A DNA stretch of 64,000 nucleotides from Platycnemis pennipes (GCA_933228895.1 OW121857.1:1674001-1738000); one strand, 5' to 3'; positions 9,927 through 22,364 are shown, numbered from the stretch's first letter. Notes: a model not told the origin generated them from the sequence alone. Program-made: numbers and translations.

Positions 9927-12165
9927 ATCTACATCTATATCTACACGATACTCTGTAATCCACCGAGAGGGTGTGTGGCAGGGGATGAAGATCACCATCA
10001 TGCACTACCGTCATGCAAACAAGCAACTATAGGGACTCATGCAACTACATTGTTCGTATCTATAGTATTAAGGGATTAATACATGCATCATGCGCTACAT
10101 GACTACAAAACTACTCTACAATATTTCCCCTACCTATCCCTTTGCTATGTTGCCTATTCTGTTCTCTTATAGTACGGGGTAAAATGCAAATTTAAATCTA
10201 TCAGTACGACAATCTATCTCTCTCATGTTGTTTATCTAGTCGAATCTAGGGTAATACGCTGGAGTTCTTAATATTGCCTAACATCTTCTGTAAAGCTGTC
10301 CGATTAAAATTTCTCTAATAGAATTAATCTGTACTTAAACCTACAGTCTGATAATGATTCCCACTCTAATGCTTTTATTAATTCTGAAAAACTACTCAAC
10401 CTATCGTAACACCTTTTAACGAACCTTGCTGCTCTACGCTGCAAACTGTCTAGTTCTCTGATCAAACCTAATTCATTCGGATCCCATAAACTGGCTGCAT
10501 ACTATAGGTGGGGCCTAACTATTGAAAAGCAACATAGCCCTTTCGTCTTCTCATCACATTTCCCAAGTACTCTTTTTATAAATCCTAGCTTTCTCTTCGC
10601 TCGGCCGCATATTTCTCTTATGTGTCTTCCCCACGATGAATCTTTAGTGATTGTTACACCTAAATATCTTATTGTTTCAACGCTTTCGATCTTCGCGTAA
10701 TTAATTTTATAGGATCGCTCTATCGAATTATTCCTTTTCCAAAAATTGATAGCTACCCTCTTTTTAAGGTTAAGTTCTAACTGCAATTTGTCGCACCACT
10801 CTTGAATTGCATCTAAATCGTTGCTAAGCGATTGCCTGTCGTCTTCTTTTGATATGCCCCTATACACTACCGCATCGTCTGCAAAAAGTCTAAGCTTACT
10901 ACTAACTACGGTACTCAAATCGTGGATGTATAAAAGGAATAAAAGCGGACCTACTACGCTACCCTGGGGAACTCCCGACTTGGCTTTGATTGTGTCCGAA
11001 ATGATACCATCTATGACAACCCTCTTCTCTCGGCCGCTTACGAATTCTTTTACCCAACATACAACGTCTGTATTTATACCAAAACTCTCTTACTTCAAGA
11101 TTAATTTGTCATGAGGAACTTTATCGAAAATCTTTTTAAAATCTAAAAATATCCCATCAACTTCAGTACTGTTTTCGCCGTGGTCTAAATATCGTGTACG
11201 AATAAAGCTAATTGTGTCTCGCAAGATCTACCTTTCCGGAACCCATATTGGCTGTTTATGAGCAATCTCTGTCTATCCAAATGCCCCATGATTGAACTGA
11301 CTACAATGTGCTCAAGTCCTAACAAGAGATTGACGTGAGTGAAATGGGTCTGTAGTTACTAGGTCCTTCCCTATCACCGCTTTTAAATATAGGTGTAATG
11401 TTAGCTACTTTCCAATCCTTGGGTACTCTGTGGTTATTTAGTGTTTTCTTGAACATTATTTCTAGATAGGGGGCTATTTCTGAAGCTAATGTTTTAAATA
11501 CTCTGGAAAGAATTAGCTCGGGACCTGGTGATTTGTTTTTACTAATGTTTTTAACTGCTACTCTATTCCGCGACATGAAATAACAATTTCGGACATTTGC
11601 TCGCAGAATGTTTGCGGTGGTGGTTCCACTGCTTTGTGTGACGATGAGTTGAATACGCTTTGGAAGAAGGTGTTTAAAGTATTGGCTTTTTCTACTTTGC
11701 TGGTGACTCTGATTCCTTTATCGTTTTTAAGTGTGTGTACCTACAGTGGACCTATTTCCCTGAAGTTCTCTCTCTCTCATATATGACCAAAACGCTTTAG
11801 GATTGTTTTCTAAATATTCTCCTAACATCTTGCTTTTGAAGTACGATGACGCTTGCCAACATGCTTTCCTTACTAATGCTTCGATTTGTTATAGTTTTGA
11901 ACTAACTCTTTTTTTTCCTCTACCGTCTTGCATTCTTTATGCTAGCGTGGCATAACCTTTGCCCCTTTAATGATTTCATAACATCCGTGTTATACCACTT
12001 TGGCACTGTATACTTCTCAATTTGCTCGGTGTGAATTCTTTGACAACTTTAGGGGCGACCTCAGGAAATTCTCTCCACGAATCTTCTGTTCTAATTCTTT
12101 GTTTCGTCGCTAAATACATTAAGCAATTCACTTACCTACTCTTTCCTCGTTATTTCAGTAATTTC
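9927..12165 (-). mobile_element. Degenerate family-1 LINE, ORF2 pseudogene
   Basis: The tail is at 9927-9950, then the hairpin, then ORF2 extending back into the linker between endonuclease and reverse transcriptase. Recognisable pieces include LRLFADDAVVYRG (about 10880), SKSPGPELILSRV-like residues around 11500-11560 and SNYRPISLTS around 11360. Several frameshifts and stops break it. It is older than the four near-identical copies and lacks the endonuclease. Confidence 0.9.
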
Positions 12166-12400
12166 AGGTTATACATTAGATGTACTACCACATAACATCC
12201 TGTGAGCCACATGGAGTATGTGTGGTAGGGATGTGAAAGGTGTGTGTGGGGTGTGAATTCACCCCCTGTCACACACTTTTATGGTGGCTTGCAGAGTTGC
12301 TTGTTTGCATGTTAGTAGTGCATGCTTGGTGATCTTCACCCCCTGCCACACACCCTCGCGGTGGCTTGCAGGGTATCGTGTAGATGTATTATATAGATGA
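12166..12400 (+). repeat. Cluster of LINE 3' ends in both orientations
   Basis: A decayed 3' end on the minus strand (about 12170-12250) is followed by a family-2-type 3' end on the plus strand (caccccctgtcacacac, about 12262) and a family-1-type 3' end on the plus strand (12294-12391) finishing tatcgtgtagatgta. All are 3' stubs of the two LINE families. Confidence 0.8.
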
Positions 12401-12858
12401 GGATGTGTACTCCATGGCAACAAGTTTGATATAACAGTCACGTTTAACTATGACGCTACGACTATCTCAGGGCGGCAAGCGTCCTTTGAAATAACAAGCA
12501 TGCATAGTAGTTGGAGGAAAAGTACCTACCCTGATAGCAATGTAATGACACCGAAGGCGCCTCCAGTGGCCAAGGGAAAGGAGAGAGGGCTAGTTTTTGC
12601 AGAAGAGAAACAGTGGGGAGCCCGCTGTCCGCGAACGCTCCTTCCCTTCCCATTAACCCCCCGCTGTCCCCTTCCGACCATTCAACGCCTACCTGTCTAT
12701 GAATGTCGAGAAACTTCCAAATCTCCGTGCACACTAGAGCATATACCAAATGCGGACTGACAACTGACAAGTTGCATCCTTGGCATTTCAAAAAGGATTT
12801 CATTGATGATGTTAAAAAGGCGTTTTCTAAAATCTGTAATCGAATTGGCATCTATATT
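12401..12858. other. Unannotated, apparently low-copy stretch
   Basis: No repeat or gene is recognised here. Short frames exist on both strands around 12500-12850 but have no motif support. Confidence 0.3.
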
Positions 12859-13197
12859 ATTATTTACATCTACGTAATACCCTGCAAGCCACCATAAAGG
12901 TGTGTGGCACGGGGTGAATTCTCACCAAACATGCACTACACATCATGCATAAAAAAGGATATAGGTATATATATAAGAGTATAGGTACTGTTCTAAACTA
13001 CACTATTTAAAAAAAGATAAAAATAGCAAAGCAATCATGCAAAAACATGCTTTTAGTTGGGTTAACTTCAAGTCCTTATAACAACATGCAACTACCAATG
13101 TTATCCATTGCTACACTCGTATTGGATATATTTACCGTTATTCATATCCCTAATTGTACGAGGAAAAAAGGACATTTTGAATCTGTCCGTTCGGCTC
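12859..13197 (-). mobile_element. Family-2 LINE 3' fragment
   Basis: The tail catctacgtaataccc and family-2 hairpin are followed by the 3' UTR and the last codons of ORF2 (up to the region encoding DRFKMSFF). The 5' truncation is near 13197. It is diverged from the young family-2 copies. Confidence 0.85.
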
Positions 13198-13380
13198 AGT
13201 ACTGACTATCCTCGAGGATGTGTTACAATAGATGAGTTTTCTCCGCACATGGGCAAAACACAAATACTAAAGGAGGTGAAATATGTCTTCCTTATTTGGA
13301 ACCCGAGGAAAAACGGATTATTAAAGAATTAATTAAAATTCAGAGGAGATGAGCTGGATTTGTGAACATTTGTTAATATA

Positions 13381-13621
13381 AATGTACACGATACCCTGCA
13401 AGCCACCGGGAGGATGTGTGGCAAGGGGTGAAATCACGAAGCATGCACTGTAAACATGAAAACATGCTACTATAGGGTCTCAGGCAACTAGATTATTAGT
13501 ATCTACATAGTAATAAGGGATTGGTTGTTAATACCTGCATCATGCACTACATGACTACAAAACTACTCTAAAATATTTCCCCTAACTATTCCTTTGCTAC
13601 GCTGCCTATTCTGTTCTCTTA
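13381..13621 (-). mobile_element. Family-1-like LINE 3' fragment
   Basis: The 3' hairpin (accctgcaagccaccggg) and 3' UTR lead to the region just past the ORF2 stop. An RTE-like fragment abuts it at 13622. Confidence 0.82.
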
Positions 13622-13990
13622 TCATCATCTTCGGCAAACAATCCTAGGATTGGTTTGACACACCCCTCCACTTGATTCTTCTATCGGCCAACCTCTTCAT
13701 ATTAATTTAATTCCTCTCTTTCACATACCTTACTCTTCCATATATCTCATATGTGGCCTTCATTTGCCACTCACTATTCCCAAGACAATTGTCTTTATCT
13801 GGCCATCGTGTCTTAAGATTCCTTTCAGAATTCAAATTCAAGTTAGAATTCTGAAAAGAATTCCAAGCTAAATTGAAGCATTGAATTGCTATCCACGTTA
13901 TCAAAAGGATTCTAGAATTCCACTAATGTAAATAACATCTGTTCCTTCCTCTCCAATCTCTTCTCTTTAAGCAGGTTAAAAGCGCTTCTC
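13622..13990 (-). mobile_element. RTE-like LINE remnant with internal deletion
   Basis: The segment catcatcttcgg ... attggtttgacacacccct is the RTE-type 3' end seen again at 18088-18160. After catcgtgtcttaaga (about 13808) it jumps to sequence matching about 18813-18930, so roughly 540 bases of the reverse transcriptase region are absent. A small inverted element around 13830-13860 (agaattc pairs) marks the junction. Confidence 0.75.
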
Positions 13991-14189
13991 AAGGCAATTA
14001 AGAGCTTCGTGAAGGCAGTTGTATAAAAATGTTGAGAGAGTGTTGAGGAGTTACTCCGGATTGAATGAGTTAGGTTACATGCACGTCACTATTAATCTTT
14101 CCCTACATTGCGTGAAGCCCGGGGATAAGGAAACGCAACTCAGTGCATTTAAAACCTCTGGTCCACCATCAAGTAGGATATGAGAAGAA

Positions 14190-15440
14190 GAATCGTGAGG
14201 TATTATAAAAAGATATTCGATAAAGTTCCTCATAACGAATTAATCTTGAAGTTGGAGAGTATTGGTAAAAATAAAGACGTTGTGTGGTGTGTAAAAGAAT
14301 TCTTTAGTGGGCGAGAGAAAAAGGTTTATTATAGATGGTATAATGTCGGACACAATCAGAGTCACATCGGGAGTACTCTGGGTAGTGTAATAGGTCCGCT
14401 TCTATTTCTTTTATACATAAACGATTTGGTTACCCTAGTTAGTGGTAAGCTTAGACTTTTTGCAGACTAGGCGGTAGTTCACAGGGGTTTAACAAAAGAA
14501 GATAGACAATCACTTATCAAGGATTTAGATGCATATCAAGAGTGGTGCGATAAATGGTAGTTAGAAATTAGCCTTAAGAAGTGTGTAATTATTACATTTT
14601 TGAAGAGGAATAATTCGATAGAGCGATACTATAGCGTTAGTGACTCGAAAATCGAAAGCGTTTTAGCCATAAGTGGGAACTTAGGTGTAACAAACCCTAA
14701 ATATTTATCGTGGGGAAGACACATATGCTGCCGAGACAAGAGAAAGATAGGATTTAAAAAAAGATTACTTGGAAACTGATGAGAAGACAAAAAGGCGATG
14801 TTACTTTTCACTAGTCAGGCCCAACATTAAACATGTACCTAGCTCGTGTATGATATCCGAATGAAATAGGTTTGATTAGAGCTAGAGAGTGTTCAGCGTA
14901 GAGCAGCTAGGTTCGTTAAAAGGTGTTACGATAGATTTTGGAGCGTTTTAGAATTAGTAGAAGAATTAGGGTGGGAATCATTATAAGAGCGTAGGTTAAA
15001 GTAAAGTTTAAATCTATTTGAGAATTTTTAATCGGATGGCTTTAGTGAAGATATTAAGCATATTTTAAAAACACCAGCGTATTATGCTAGATTAAACCAG
15101 ATAAACAACGTAAGAGAGATTGGTTGTCGCACCGATAGACTCAAAATATCATTTTTCCCCCGTACTGTAAGAGAACACAATAAGCAGCATAGCAAAGGGA
15201 TAGGTAGGTGAGATATTGCTAGAGTAGTCTGCAATGCATGCTGCACGTATTAACAGTACAAACCCGTTCATTGTAGGTAAATGCAGATAAAAATACGTAG
15301 ATAAACGATATTGTAACCAATTTACCCGTTAATACTATGTAGATACAAACCACATCGATATTGCCTATTGGCTAGATCTATTGTCTAGCATGCTTCCATG
15401 TAGCAGCCTAGTTGCGCGCGAGTTAATGGCAGGGACAAGA
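14190..15440 (+). mobile_element. Degenerate family-1-like LINE, plus strand
   Basis: ORF2 starts at the catalytic region (KIFDKVPHNELILKL at about 14205) and continues through LYINDLVTLVSGKLRLFAD, where the second catalytic aspartate is lost to a stop (gactag). It then decays through QRRAARF and TPAYYARL to a long 3' UTR of the older subfamily type. Many frameshifts make it a pseudogene. Confidence 0.88.
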
Positions 15441-15841
15441 AGATCACAGTAGAAACAATACTTCCTCTCATGTAAAATTTATATTTGAACGTCTCGGATG
15501 TTTTTTTCCATGATTTGTTGTTCATTTCGTTCCCTGAAAATATGCTAAAATAAACTCTTAACACATTCAGAGAAACAAACGTGTTCGAAGGCTAAAAAAC
15601 GTCAACATTTTCGCGACCGAGAGTTCACGGAGATTCGCAATTGTTACTAGTCAATCCTTGGGAGTTGATACTGGCGTAAGAAACTTTAAATAAGTTCGAA
15701 AAAGTATCGTACTATTTTTAATAACTTCATTCACTGTTGAAGTTAGCAGAATGGATGAATTAATTATAACATACTAAATTCTCGATTAATAACATACTAA
15801 ACATAACAAATAGGTCATCTTCCAGGCAATAACTTTAATGT
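15441..15841. other. Unannotated stretch
   Basis: This is an AT-rich segment with no recognised gene or repeat. Confidence 0.3.
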
Positions 15842-16280
15842 ATTTCAAGCACTCAACAGTTAAAATGTATTAAACTGCTTTAACATGGAAAAACTTATGT
15901 TTCAACAGTTATTATTACATTATTCCATCAACATCTCCCTCTATCAACGCTCTTAGCTGTTTAAAACCACCGCGTTCAACCTCCAGAAAATGCAACGTTG
16001 CCCAGTGTAAACGGCATATTTCTGAAGGATGCATGAAAAACGTTAATTTTTGTCGTAGAACGTCGATCAAAAGACGTCCGTAATTCTCTGAGGACGTGTG
16101 ATACAATGGCGGTAATAAATTGTTGCCAATTTAAATAGTTAATAACTTTTAACATCGTATTGCACGCGGTCAGTTTCGTCCCCGCGGCCCCTTGCCGCGA
16201 GAGTCCGGTCGCTGATGAGGGTCGAAGCCGAGCGAGGGTCCGGATTAGGACGATCGCGAGCAGAGACCCTCGCTAATGAC
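15842..16280 (-). repeat. Right arm of the 439-bp inverted repeat (IR-A)
   Basis: This is the reverse complement of 8933-9371 with a handful of differences, including acataagtttttccat against acataggttttaacat. The 63-residue frame stays open at 15915-16106. A family-2 LINE tail starts exactly at the outer end, hiding any flanking duplication. Confidence 0.93.
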
Positions 16281-16752
16281 ATCTACATCTATCTACATCT
16301 ACATAATACCCTGCAAGCCACCACAAGGGTGTGTGGCAGGGGGTGATTGCTCACCAAACATGCACTACATATCATGCATAAAAAAGGAATAGTATTAATA
16401 TAGTAGTCAGAACTACACTATTTAAAAAAGATAGAAATTGCAAATAAAACATGCAAAAACATTCTGTTAGTAGGGTTAGCTTTAAGTACTCATACCAACA
16501 TGCAGCTACCAATGCTATTCATTGCTACTCTCCGATAGGACATATTTACCGTTATTCGTATCTCTTATTGTGCGAGGGAAAAAGGACATTTTGAATCGGT
16601 CAGTTCGGCAATCAATTTCTCTAACTTTATGATCATGGTCCAGTCTGCCATAGTAAGTTGGGGTTCGTAAAATATTTTTAACATCATCACTGAAAATATT
16701 GCCTTGGAATTTGTGGAAGAGATTAAGTCTAAATTTCAACCTGCGATCTGAC
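16281..16752 (-). mobile_element. Family-2 LINE 3' fragment
   Basis: The tail, hairpin, 3' UTR and the last ~78 codons of ORF2 (SDRRLKFRLNLFHKF to the SSNE end) are present and well preserved. The 5' truncation falls at tctgac (about 16752). A TGAC shared by both flanks may be the target duplication. Confidence 0.9.
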
Positions 16753-17129
16753 GAGTCCGTTCCGTTCCTCTCCTTCAAGAAGGCTTCTCTCTCCATCGAG
16801 CAGGAGGGAAGATGCATGGGGTTGCCGTTGTGTCCATCACGGATTTCATCCATCGGGTTGATCGCATTCGATCCACACCTCCTTCCGAATTCGCTCTAAT
16901 TTCCTCTTCTGCTTTATTTCTCTGGAGTGATGGAGAGAGACCAAGTGGCTCCTCGATCTTACACATATTCACAGTCCATGGGAGACCTAGTGCAAGTCTT
17001 TTCGGTTCTTCGCATAATTGCGCTTGCTGTGTATTCGTTCCCCAACCAAATCGCCAAGCGGTTCCAAATCCTTTATCTCACTGAAGTTGACCTTCAGGTC
17101 TTCACTGTTGATTCCAGGAATTTCAAGAG
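16753..17129. other. Unannotated stretch
   Basis: No recognised gene or repeat is present between the family-2 fragment and the CR1 remnant. Confidence 0.3.
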
Positions 17130-17280
17130 GATTTTTTCTCTGAAATTTTATAGGTATATAAATACACCAGCGAACTACGACAGTTTAGATCATGAAGATA
17201 AAATGAAAGAGAGAGAGATAGCGGGATGGACATGCTCAAGAATTCACTTTTTCTGGGTACAATTAGGGAGGATATTGAAT
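17130..17280 (+). mobile_element. Ancient CR1-type LINE remnant (ORF2 C-terminus)
   Basis: Translation gives YINTPANYDSLDHEDKMKER followed by SRIHFFWVQLGRI, which lines up with the family-1 motif ILKTPAYYARFDQINKIRE then FKMAFFPRTIR. It is strongly diverged and has no tail. Confidence 0.6.
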
Positions 17281-17649
17281 TACTGCGAAGGTATGTAACA
17301 TGCATGGGAGATCAGAATTGGCATTGTAGATTTTATTGCATAAATTAGAAGGTACTGATTTTTTTATCATGGTCGTATAGCATAAGTAGGAAATATAATT
17401 AAATACCTAATTATAGTATTTATATGAAAGAATAATAGGCAGTAAGTATTACATTACTCCGTAAAAACCGACAATTTAAAGTGATTTATAGGTGAGATCT
17501 TGCTCCCACCTGCAAGTGATTGCATAGTACGCTTGGAGTCGTGTTTCTGCGACCTGCATGAAGTGGTATTGACACGGTCATCATTGATCATTTCAAACAC
17601 GGTTGGATCTTTTTAACACGAGGACGTTTTCAAATCAGGAGAATGTAAC

Positions 17650-17985
17650 ACACGGGTGATGAACTTTCGGTGCAGACATATGGATAAATGTAACACTAAA
17701 TGCGAAATAAAAGGGATTGGATTAAGTAGTTCAGAACAAGGTTCATACCTGGGAGTACACCAGAATAACTTGGGGAATGAATATAAAAACGATTTGCAAG
17801 TCCGCCTTAGAGAAACTTGGATTCATCAGACGGGCGGTGGGAAAGTGCAGATTAAAAGTCAGGGAGAGAGTTAGGCATTTGGCGTTTGTTGGGCCAAAAG
17901 TGGGAAATACCTACTGTACTTGCGGAAAGGAATTGATAAAAGAACTAGAAGATATTCAGGGAAGATCAGCCCTGAGCAATGACTG
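17650..17985 (+). mobile_element. Ancient CR1-type LINE remnant (reverse transcriptase thumb region)
   Basis: Two frames together read SYLGVHQNNLGNEYKND then EKLGFIRRAVGKC and LAFVGPKVG, paralleling YLGVTITKDLSWGRH, RKLGFIKRVLGKC and FSLVRPHLE of the young elements, so a frameshift separates them. It may be the same old insertion as 17130-17280, rearranged. Confidence 0.65.
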
Positions 17986-18084
17986 CGTGATATGCATGTG
18001 AAATTTGTTTCCCGTGCATTAATGAAGTACTTGCGAAATTTTCTGACTAATTGAAATGTATACAAGGCAACACTTTCTTTGCTC

Positions 18085-19500
18085 ACCATCATCATTAGTC
18101 ATCAATCCTCAGATTGGTTTGACGCAGCTCTCCACCGAATGCTTCCATCGGCCAATCTCTTAATATTTCTTCTCTTTCACATCCTTCATCACTTGTTCCC
18201 ACATGGCACTCACTCGAGGCCTTCCTTTGCCATTCTTCCCGTCCTCTTGTCCCTCGACGATTGCCTTCATCAGGCCATCGTGTCTTAAGACGTGGCCGAT
18301 TAAGTTGTCCCGTCTTCTTCTTAGAGTTTTCAGCAGGCTTCTCTTTTCTCCCACTCTTCTTAGGTAGCAGAACTCTTTCACCTCTTCCAGTTTTTGCTTC
18401 CCTAGTTTAAAGTTGAATTTGGCCTCTTCTCTTTTGCTGCACACCAATATCTTAGTTTTATTGATCTTCAGATGATATCTGGCTATTGTCCTTTCCATGG
18501 TTATTAGAGTCTTATCCTGATCCTTCTCTGTCTCAGCTACGAGTGCTATGTCATCAGCGAATCGCAGCATGCTAATTTTTTCCCCGTGGCTGTTCACTCC
18601 AGAAGACTTCTCCTTGATTTCATTGATGGCTTTCTCGATGTAAGCATCGAAAATTACGGGAGACAGTGCACATACAGAGACAGTGCCTTGTCTCGCTCCT
18701 TTCTTTATTCTTGCCTCTTCACAGCTGGGTCCAGATGTAATCATAGCTACATGGTTGTCATACACTCTGTGGATAATTCTTCGATCATTGTAGGACACTC
18801 CAATTCCCTTCAGAATTCCAAGCATTGAATCCTAATCCACGTAGTTAAAAGCCTTCTCTAAATCCACGAATGCAATGAACGTCAGTTTCTTCTTCTCCAG
18901 TTCTCTTCTCTATGAGCAGCCTATTGCTTCTCTTGTACCCTTACTTTTCCTGAATCCGAATTGATCTTCATCCAGGAACTCCTGTGCTATTCATTATTTT
19001 TTTCTGTAGATCATCCTTGTCAATATCTTCGATGTGTGTGTTCTCAGGCTTATAGTCCTAAAATTAGCCTATTTCTCCGCTGTCTTCCTTCTGGGAATAG
19101 GAATTATGTTTTTCTCGAAGTCCCTGGGTATTTCTCCTGTTTAGTACAGGTCGCAGATGGTTTTGTAAAGATGGGATAATGTCTTCTCTCCTGCATTTTT
19201 AAATAGTTCTGCATCATCAATTCCAGATGCCTTGTTCATCCGAAGGTCCCTTACTGCTGCGTCGAATTCCGATCTCAGTATTGATGCTCCCATATCATCC
19301 TCTTCGACTTCGCTTTCCTCTTCAATCACTTTCGTGCTGAGGTCGTATCCGTTGTAAAACTCTTCGAGATATTCTTTCCATCTCTTCACTTTGTCTTCAT
19401 TTTCAATCAAAAGTTCTTGTCCCTTATGGCATTGCATCCTGCACTCCCTTCCTTGAAGTGGTATCCTTATAGGCAGCTCCCACCTTTCCAACTTGTTTTC
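18085..19500 (-). pseudogene. RTE-like LINE reverse transcriptase pseudogene
   Basis: This is a minus-strand non-LTR retrotransposon distinct from the CR1-like families. The 3' end carries tcagattggtttgacgcagc and a catcatcat tail, typical of RTE-like elements. The largest open piece (18160-18825) has SGPSCEEARIKKGARQGT, MLRFADDIAL and an RRRRDNLIGHVLRHD segment near the C-terminus. Upstream, FIAFVDLEKAFNYVD carries the first catalytic aspartate but is followed by an in-frame TAG at about 18835. Further upstream, 19141-19491 encodes DLRMNKASGIDDAELFKNAG. Several frameshifts or stops show that it is dead. The endonuclease is absent. Confidence 0.88.
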
Positions 19501-20820
19501 GCATTAAGTTCTTCATTTCTCTGGCTTTGATGCCAACCACAAATGTTAATAAGTGCTACCAAAATGTTCCCGAAAAAAATTGACGAAAGTCACGTGATCT
19601 GAACGCCTTCTGACGTCACTGCAAGATACAGGTTCCATATTGCTACGGAAACGGACGTGTTTATTTTAGAGGAAAACGAAGCGGATATAATGTTTAGAGG
19701 CATGTCTTAATGGAAACCATGACTGAAAAGGATTTTAAAAAGTCGACAATTTGCCTTTGTTTGACTCCCTTATGTCGGCGTACTTCTTAAAAAACGGCGA
19801 TTGCTTTGTCATGGCGGAGATTCTTGGAGTGAAAACAAGCAACAAAAAGTACAACACAGGTGTTCTCGTGCAGTGCGGGAGAGAGTACGGGCAGTGAAGA
19901 TGGCTCAGGGATACAGGGGAGCTAACGCCTTGACCTTGTTATAGTGTGTGCACGTTTTTCATGTAGTATGCACGTGAGAGTGAAGTTGTTTAAGTTCCGT
20001 TGCTTCTGTCACGTTCCTCCATCCCATCCTGTCACATTCCCCCGTCACAGGGCGATGAGTTCCCAGTAACGAGTATCTCACTGAACGTGGAAGAATCGAG
20101 GAAAGCGACCTCTGTTACCGCTTATCATTCACTTATAAACAAAGTACTTTTGTTATTGAACCCGGGATGGCGAGAGCAGACGCATTTCATGACAAAGAAG
20201 GAGCTTTATGAATGAGATACGTAACACAACATTTCTTCAATTACGCCCGCCACGATCAATCTCAATAAGCAAATATAAGGCAAAGCTAATATATTTTTTG
20301 CACACGATTCTAGAAAAAAAGGAGTAAACGCATTTCATAGCTTACAAGGAGGCGTACGAAAAGTACTTTGCGAATTCCAAAACCTCCCGATTACTTCACA
20401 ACGTGCCATCTGACAGTGAATAAGAAAGTCCATCAACCTAGGAGGAAGGACGTCGCATATCAATAAGTTGAAGAACAATTAAATCCATCGATTGCATATG
20501 TCAAGACCACTTCCACGTACCAAGTTAAAAACTCAGGTAAAATTCCACCAAGTCGTCCATCCCCACTTTACTAAGCAACTTAAATGATAAGCTCGAGGAT
20601 AATTATAAGCAACTATAAATTGTGAGAAACCCAGCATGTTACAATTCATTCGTGCATAGCCTTCATTGTTACGACATCCGCGAATCGTCCTTCTTCCATT
20701 GTTGTCATAACAAACACAATTGGGAACATTCACGGGAGCTGTACAACGTTTTAAATTGAACTAAAGGTTTGAAGGAATACAAGAGCACAAACACTTTGAT
20801 TTAATACAGCTAATATTCAG
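19501..20820. other. Mostly unannotated; contains a dispersed repeat (19855-20005)
   Basis: No gene is recognised. The segment gtgcagtgcgggag to gtatgcacgtgagagt at about 19868-19982 is shared with 37456-37575 in the same orientation, with the phrase ggggagctaacgccttgacc conserved. Class unknown. Confidence 0.6.
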
Positions 20821-21584
20821 CTTTTTTTTTTCTTCTACCTGCACTCGCAGAGGAAGGTCGCGTGGTGAGAGCTCCCGTCTTGAGTTGTGACTTTCACTTT
20901 TTTACCTGGTCGCCAGTAGCAGCTTTAACGTTGCCTAGCTGGGTCCGTAGTTTTAGCTCTAAAATTGTGTCGTCCTAGGCTATCCCCTATTTCATAGTGT
21001 AGTGGTGTATTTAGTAGTGAGTGTTTAGTTAGTTAGTAAGTGAGTGTGTTAGTGTGTGAGTTTTCTGTGCCTGCTGTGGCTGTAGTCCCTGCCATCCCGC
21101 GAGCGTCTGCCGAGAGTGTGTGCCGATAGCGATAAGTAGAACTAAACCAGTATCTTTATTACTTTTATATACTGAGATAAATACAAATCTTCCACTATTG
21201 TTTAACATCGTTGTGGCTACTCCATAGTTAGCGTATTTACGTTTCTTATTTATATTTTATCATCACCATAGTTTTGTTTTTCTAAGTATTTCTCAGTTAT
21301 AGAACCGTTCATTATAATCTATTGTTAACAATATATTTCTAGACTTCACTCGGCTTTAATTTAACTTTATTCGTTATAGCTACACTGCATTAGTTATTGT
21401 TTCATAATATCCGTGCTTCCGTACCGCTGTTTAATCTCCGTGATATATATAGACTTGTTCTCCTACAAGTGAATTTCTAATTTAATATTATCTTATTGTT
21501 ATTTATTCATAGTCCTGTGTAGAACCGTATAATCCATCCTAACGTGTAAGGTGTAATTTGCACTTGTGTTATTATTCATATACA

Positions 21585-22270
21585 GTTTATAATAACTCTG
21601 TAGTTTGCGTAACTTATTTTAACCTAGTAGATTCATATAGTTGATCTTTTTTATCGCTTATTGTTATTGAACTTAGTTGATAATAGTTTTTTTTAGACAT
21701 ATTTATATTTCCTTGACTAGTGCTTAATCTAGTTCGTCTTTCGTTGATTTTTAGTAGTAGATATTTAATACATTTACTTTAGCTTTATACACATAAATTT
21801 TATTTATACATATATAGTTTATACTAACTCTGTAGTTTGCGTAACTTATTTTAACCTAGTAGATTCATATAGTTGATTTTTTTATCGCTTATTGTTATTG
21901 AAGTTAGTTGGTGATAGTTTTTTTTTAGATATATTTATATTTCCTTGACTAGTGCTTAATCTAGTTCGTCTTTTTCGTTGCTCCTTTAGTAGTAGATATT
22001 TAATACATTTACTTTAGCTTTATACACATAAAGTTTTATTTATACATTTATAGTTTATACGATCTCTGCAGTTTGCGTAACTTATTTTTTAACCTAGTAG
22101 ATTATACAGTTTTTTTTAATCGCTTATTGTCATTGAAATAATTCGGTAATAGTTTTTTTATAGATATATTTATATTTCCTAGATTAGTGCTTAATTTAGC
22201 TCGTCTTTTTCGTTGCTTCTTTTAGTAGTAGATTTTTAATACATTTACTTTAGCTTTACTGTTGACACTT
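21585..22270 (+). repeat. ~235-bp tandem monomers in the LINE 5' UTR (about 3 copies)
   Basis: tagtttgcgtaacttatttt recurs at about 21601, 21833 and 22069, and the blocks tttagtagtagatattt and ttactttagctttatac recur with the same spacing. By analogy with monomeric LINE 5' UTRs these may carry the internal promoter. The inverted copy lies at about 28370-29060. Confidence 0.85.
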
Positions 22271-22346
22271 TTTGCTTCATCTCTTCGTAATCGCTGGTCT
22301 TGCGCATCCTACAGCCTACATTCCTCTCGTATACATTCCAGAGCTC

Positions 22347-22364
22347 CCCCCCCCCCCCCCCCGT
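22347..22364 (+). repeat. Poly-C tract in the LINE 5' UTR
   Basis: An uninterrupted run of about 17-18 C residues sits ~310 bp before ORF1. The nested element has the corresponding poly-G at about 28270-28284, slightly shorter. Confidence 0.9.

Noticed and set aside
18160..18825. Host gene encoding a craniofacial-development-like protein
   Set aside because: Such annotations usually derive from RTE-like retrotransposons. The FADD motif, the RTE-type 3' end and the inactivating stops show a LINE pseudogene.
21000..22270. Long terminal repeats of an LTR retrotransposon
   Set aside because: The repeated blocks are tandem monomers inside a LINE 5' UTR. No gag/pol, primer-binding site or matching 3' copy exists.
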